NCBI GenBank assembly: GCA_021836225.1
Contig: JAKBJA010000106.1
Coordinates: 1-8,093 of the forward strand
Length of the DNA: 8,093 nt
Direction: 5' to 3'
From: Pseudomonadota bacterium
GTDB taxonomy: Bacteria > Pseudomonadota > Gammaproteobacteria > Burkholderiales > Thiobacillaceae
In this document: one piece after another, positions 7,795-8,093 of the stretch
How positions within the stretch are numbered: position 1 is the stretch's first letter
How the letters are laid out: each line of letters starts with the position of its first letter
Translations under genes and position numbers: made by a program
Notes under the pieces: generated by a model
The model's input: the letters and a program-made list of their open reading frames with translations, nothing else
Database searches by the model: none
What the model was told of the DNA's origin: nothing

Positions 7795-8093
7795 ATGACC
7801 GACGCTTTCAACACCTACGATTCCATTCCCACCGCCACCGGCAAGGTGCACTTCGCTTCGCTGAAGAAGCTCGAGACCGCGCTGGGCGTGTCGGTGTCGC
7901 GGCTGCCGGTGTCGATCCGCATCGTGCTCGAATCGGTGCTGAGGAACTGCGACGGCGTGAAAGTGACAGCGGATCATGTGAAGCAGCTGGCGAACTGGCA
8001 GCCGAACGCCGAGCGCACCGAGGAAATCCCCTTCACCGTGGCGCGGGTGATCCTGCAAGACTTCACCGGCGTGCCGCTCCTGGCCGACCTCGC
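7795..8093 (+). CDS. acnA: Aconitate hydratase A, N-terminal fragment cut by the window end
   Basis: Aconitase interconverts citrate and isocitrate in the TCA cycle through a [4Fe-4S] cluster. Only the first 99 codons are in the window and they stay open to the edge. They show the start of the AcnA/IRP1 family: a short [20 protein letters not shown] lead, [20 protein letters not shown] (36-54), then [17 protein letters not shown] (83-99), whose QDFTGVP block is strongly conserved. The N-terminus fits AcnA better than AcnB, which starts with HEAT-like repeats, and does not resemble the start of AcnD (2-methylisocitrate dehydratase). The cluster cysteines would lie well downstream, so activity cannot be judged. 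The ATG at 7795 fits the family start, though the ribosome-binding site is weak. The gap to the previous gene suggests its own promoter. Confidence 0.93.
   Translation, partial: MTDAFNTYDSIPTATGKVHFASLKKLETALGVSVSRLPVSIRIVLESVLRNCDGVKVTADHVKQLANWQPNAERTEEIPFTVARVILQDFTGVPLLADL

Overview
The window looks like ordinary, GC-rich chromosomal DNA of a betaproteobacterium. The tmRNA tail, the release factor 2 frameshift site, the lysyl-tRNA synthetase and the aconitase start all read as betaproteobacterial. A relative of Thiobacillus or the Nitrosomonadales is a guess from overall resemblance only. I see no transposase, integrase, phage gene, CRISPR array or toxin-antitoxin pair. Seven protein genes and one RNA gene can be supported. 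The RNA gene and the last protein gene run off the window edges.

Layout: (1) 1-242 is the 3' part of the tmRNA gene (ssrA), ending in an encoded CCA and followed by a strong hairpin/T-tract terminator. (2) 311-1083 has a good sigma70-like promoter, then two small genes of 95 codons each. One is a coiled-coil protein resembling the sll1863 stress family. The other is a ferritin-like protein of the encapsulated-ferritin (EncFtn) family that lacks the usual C-terminal shell-targeting tail. (3) 1084-1390 has no convincing gene. (4) 1391-2674 encodes an MgtC/SapB-DUF4010 membrane protein. (5) 2690-3794 is prfB (peptide chain release factor 2), carrying the autoregulatory +1 frameshift site. (6) 3811-5610 on the minus strand is recQ, convergent with prfB and divergent from lysS. 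(7) 5835-7701 holds lysS and a small DUF3147-type membrane protein, probably one transcript. (8) From 7795 to the edge is the N-terminus of acnA.

The plus-strand core is translational: tmRNA rescues stalled ribosomes, RF2 terminates at UGA/UAA, and LysRS charges tRNA-Lys. prfB and lysS are adjacent in E. coli and many other proteobacteria; here recQ lies between them in the opposite direction, so lysS needs its own promoter. The two small genes after ssrA suggest an iron or oxidative stress function, but only the ferritin-like protein supports that directly. The least ordinary features are the tail-less EncFtn homologue with no shell gene nearby, the recQ gene between prfB and lysS, and the frameshift site.
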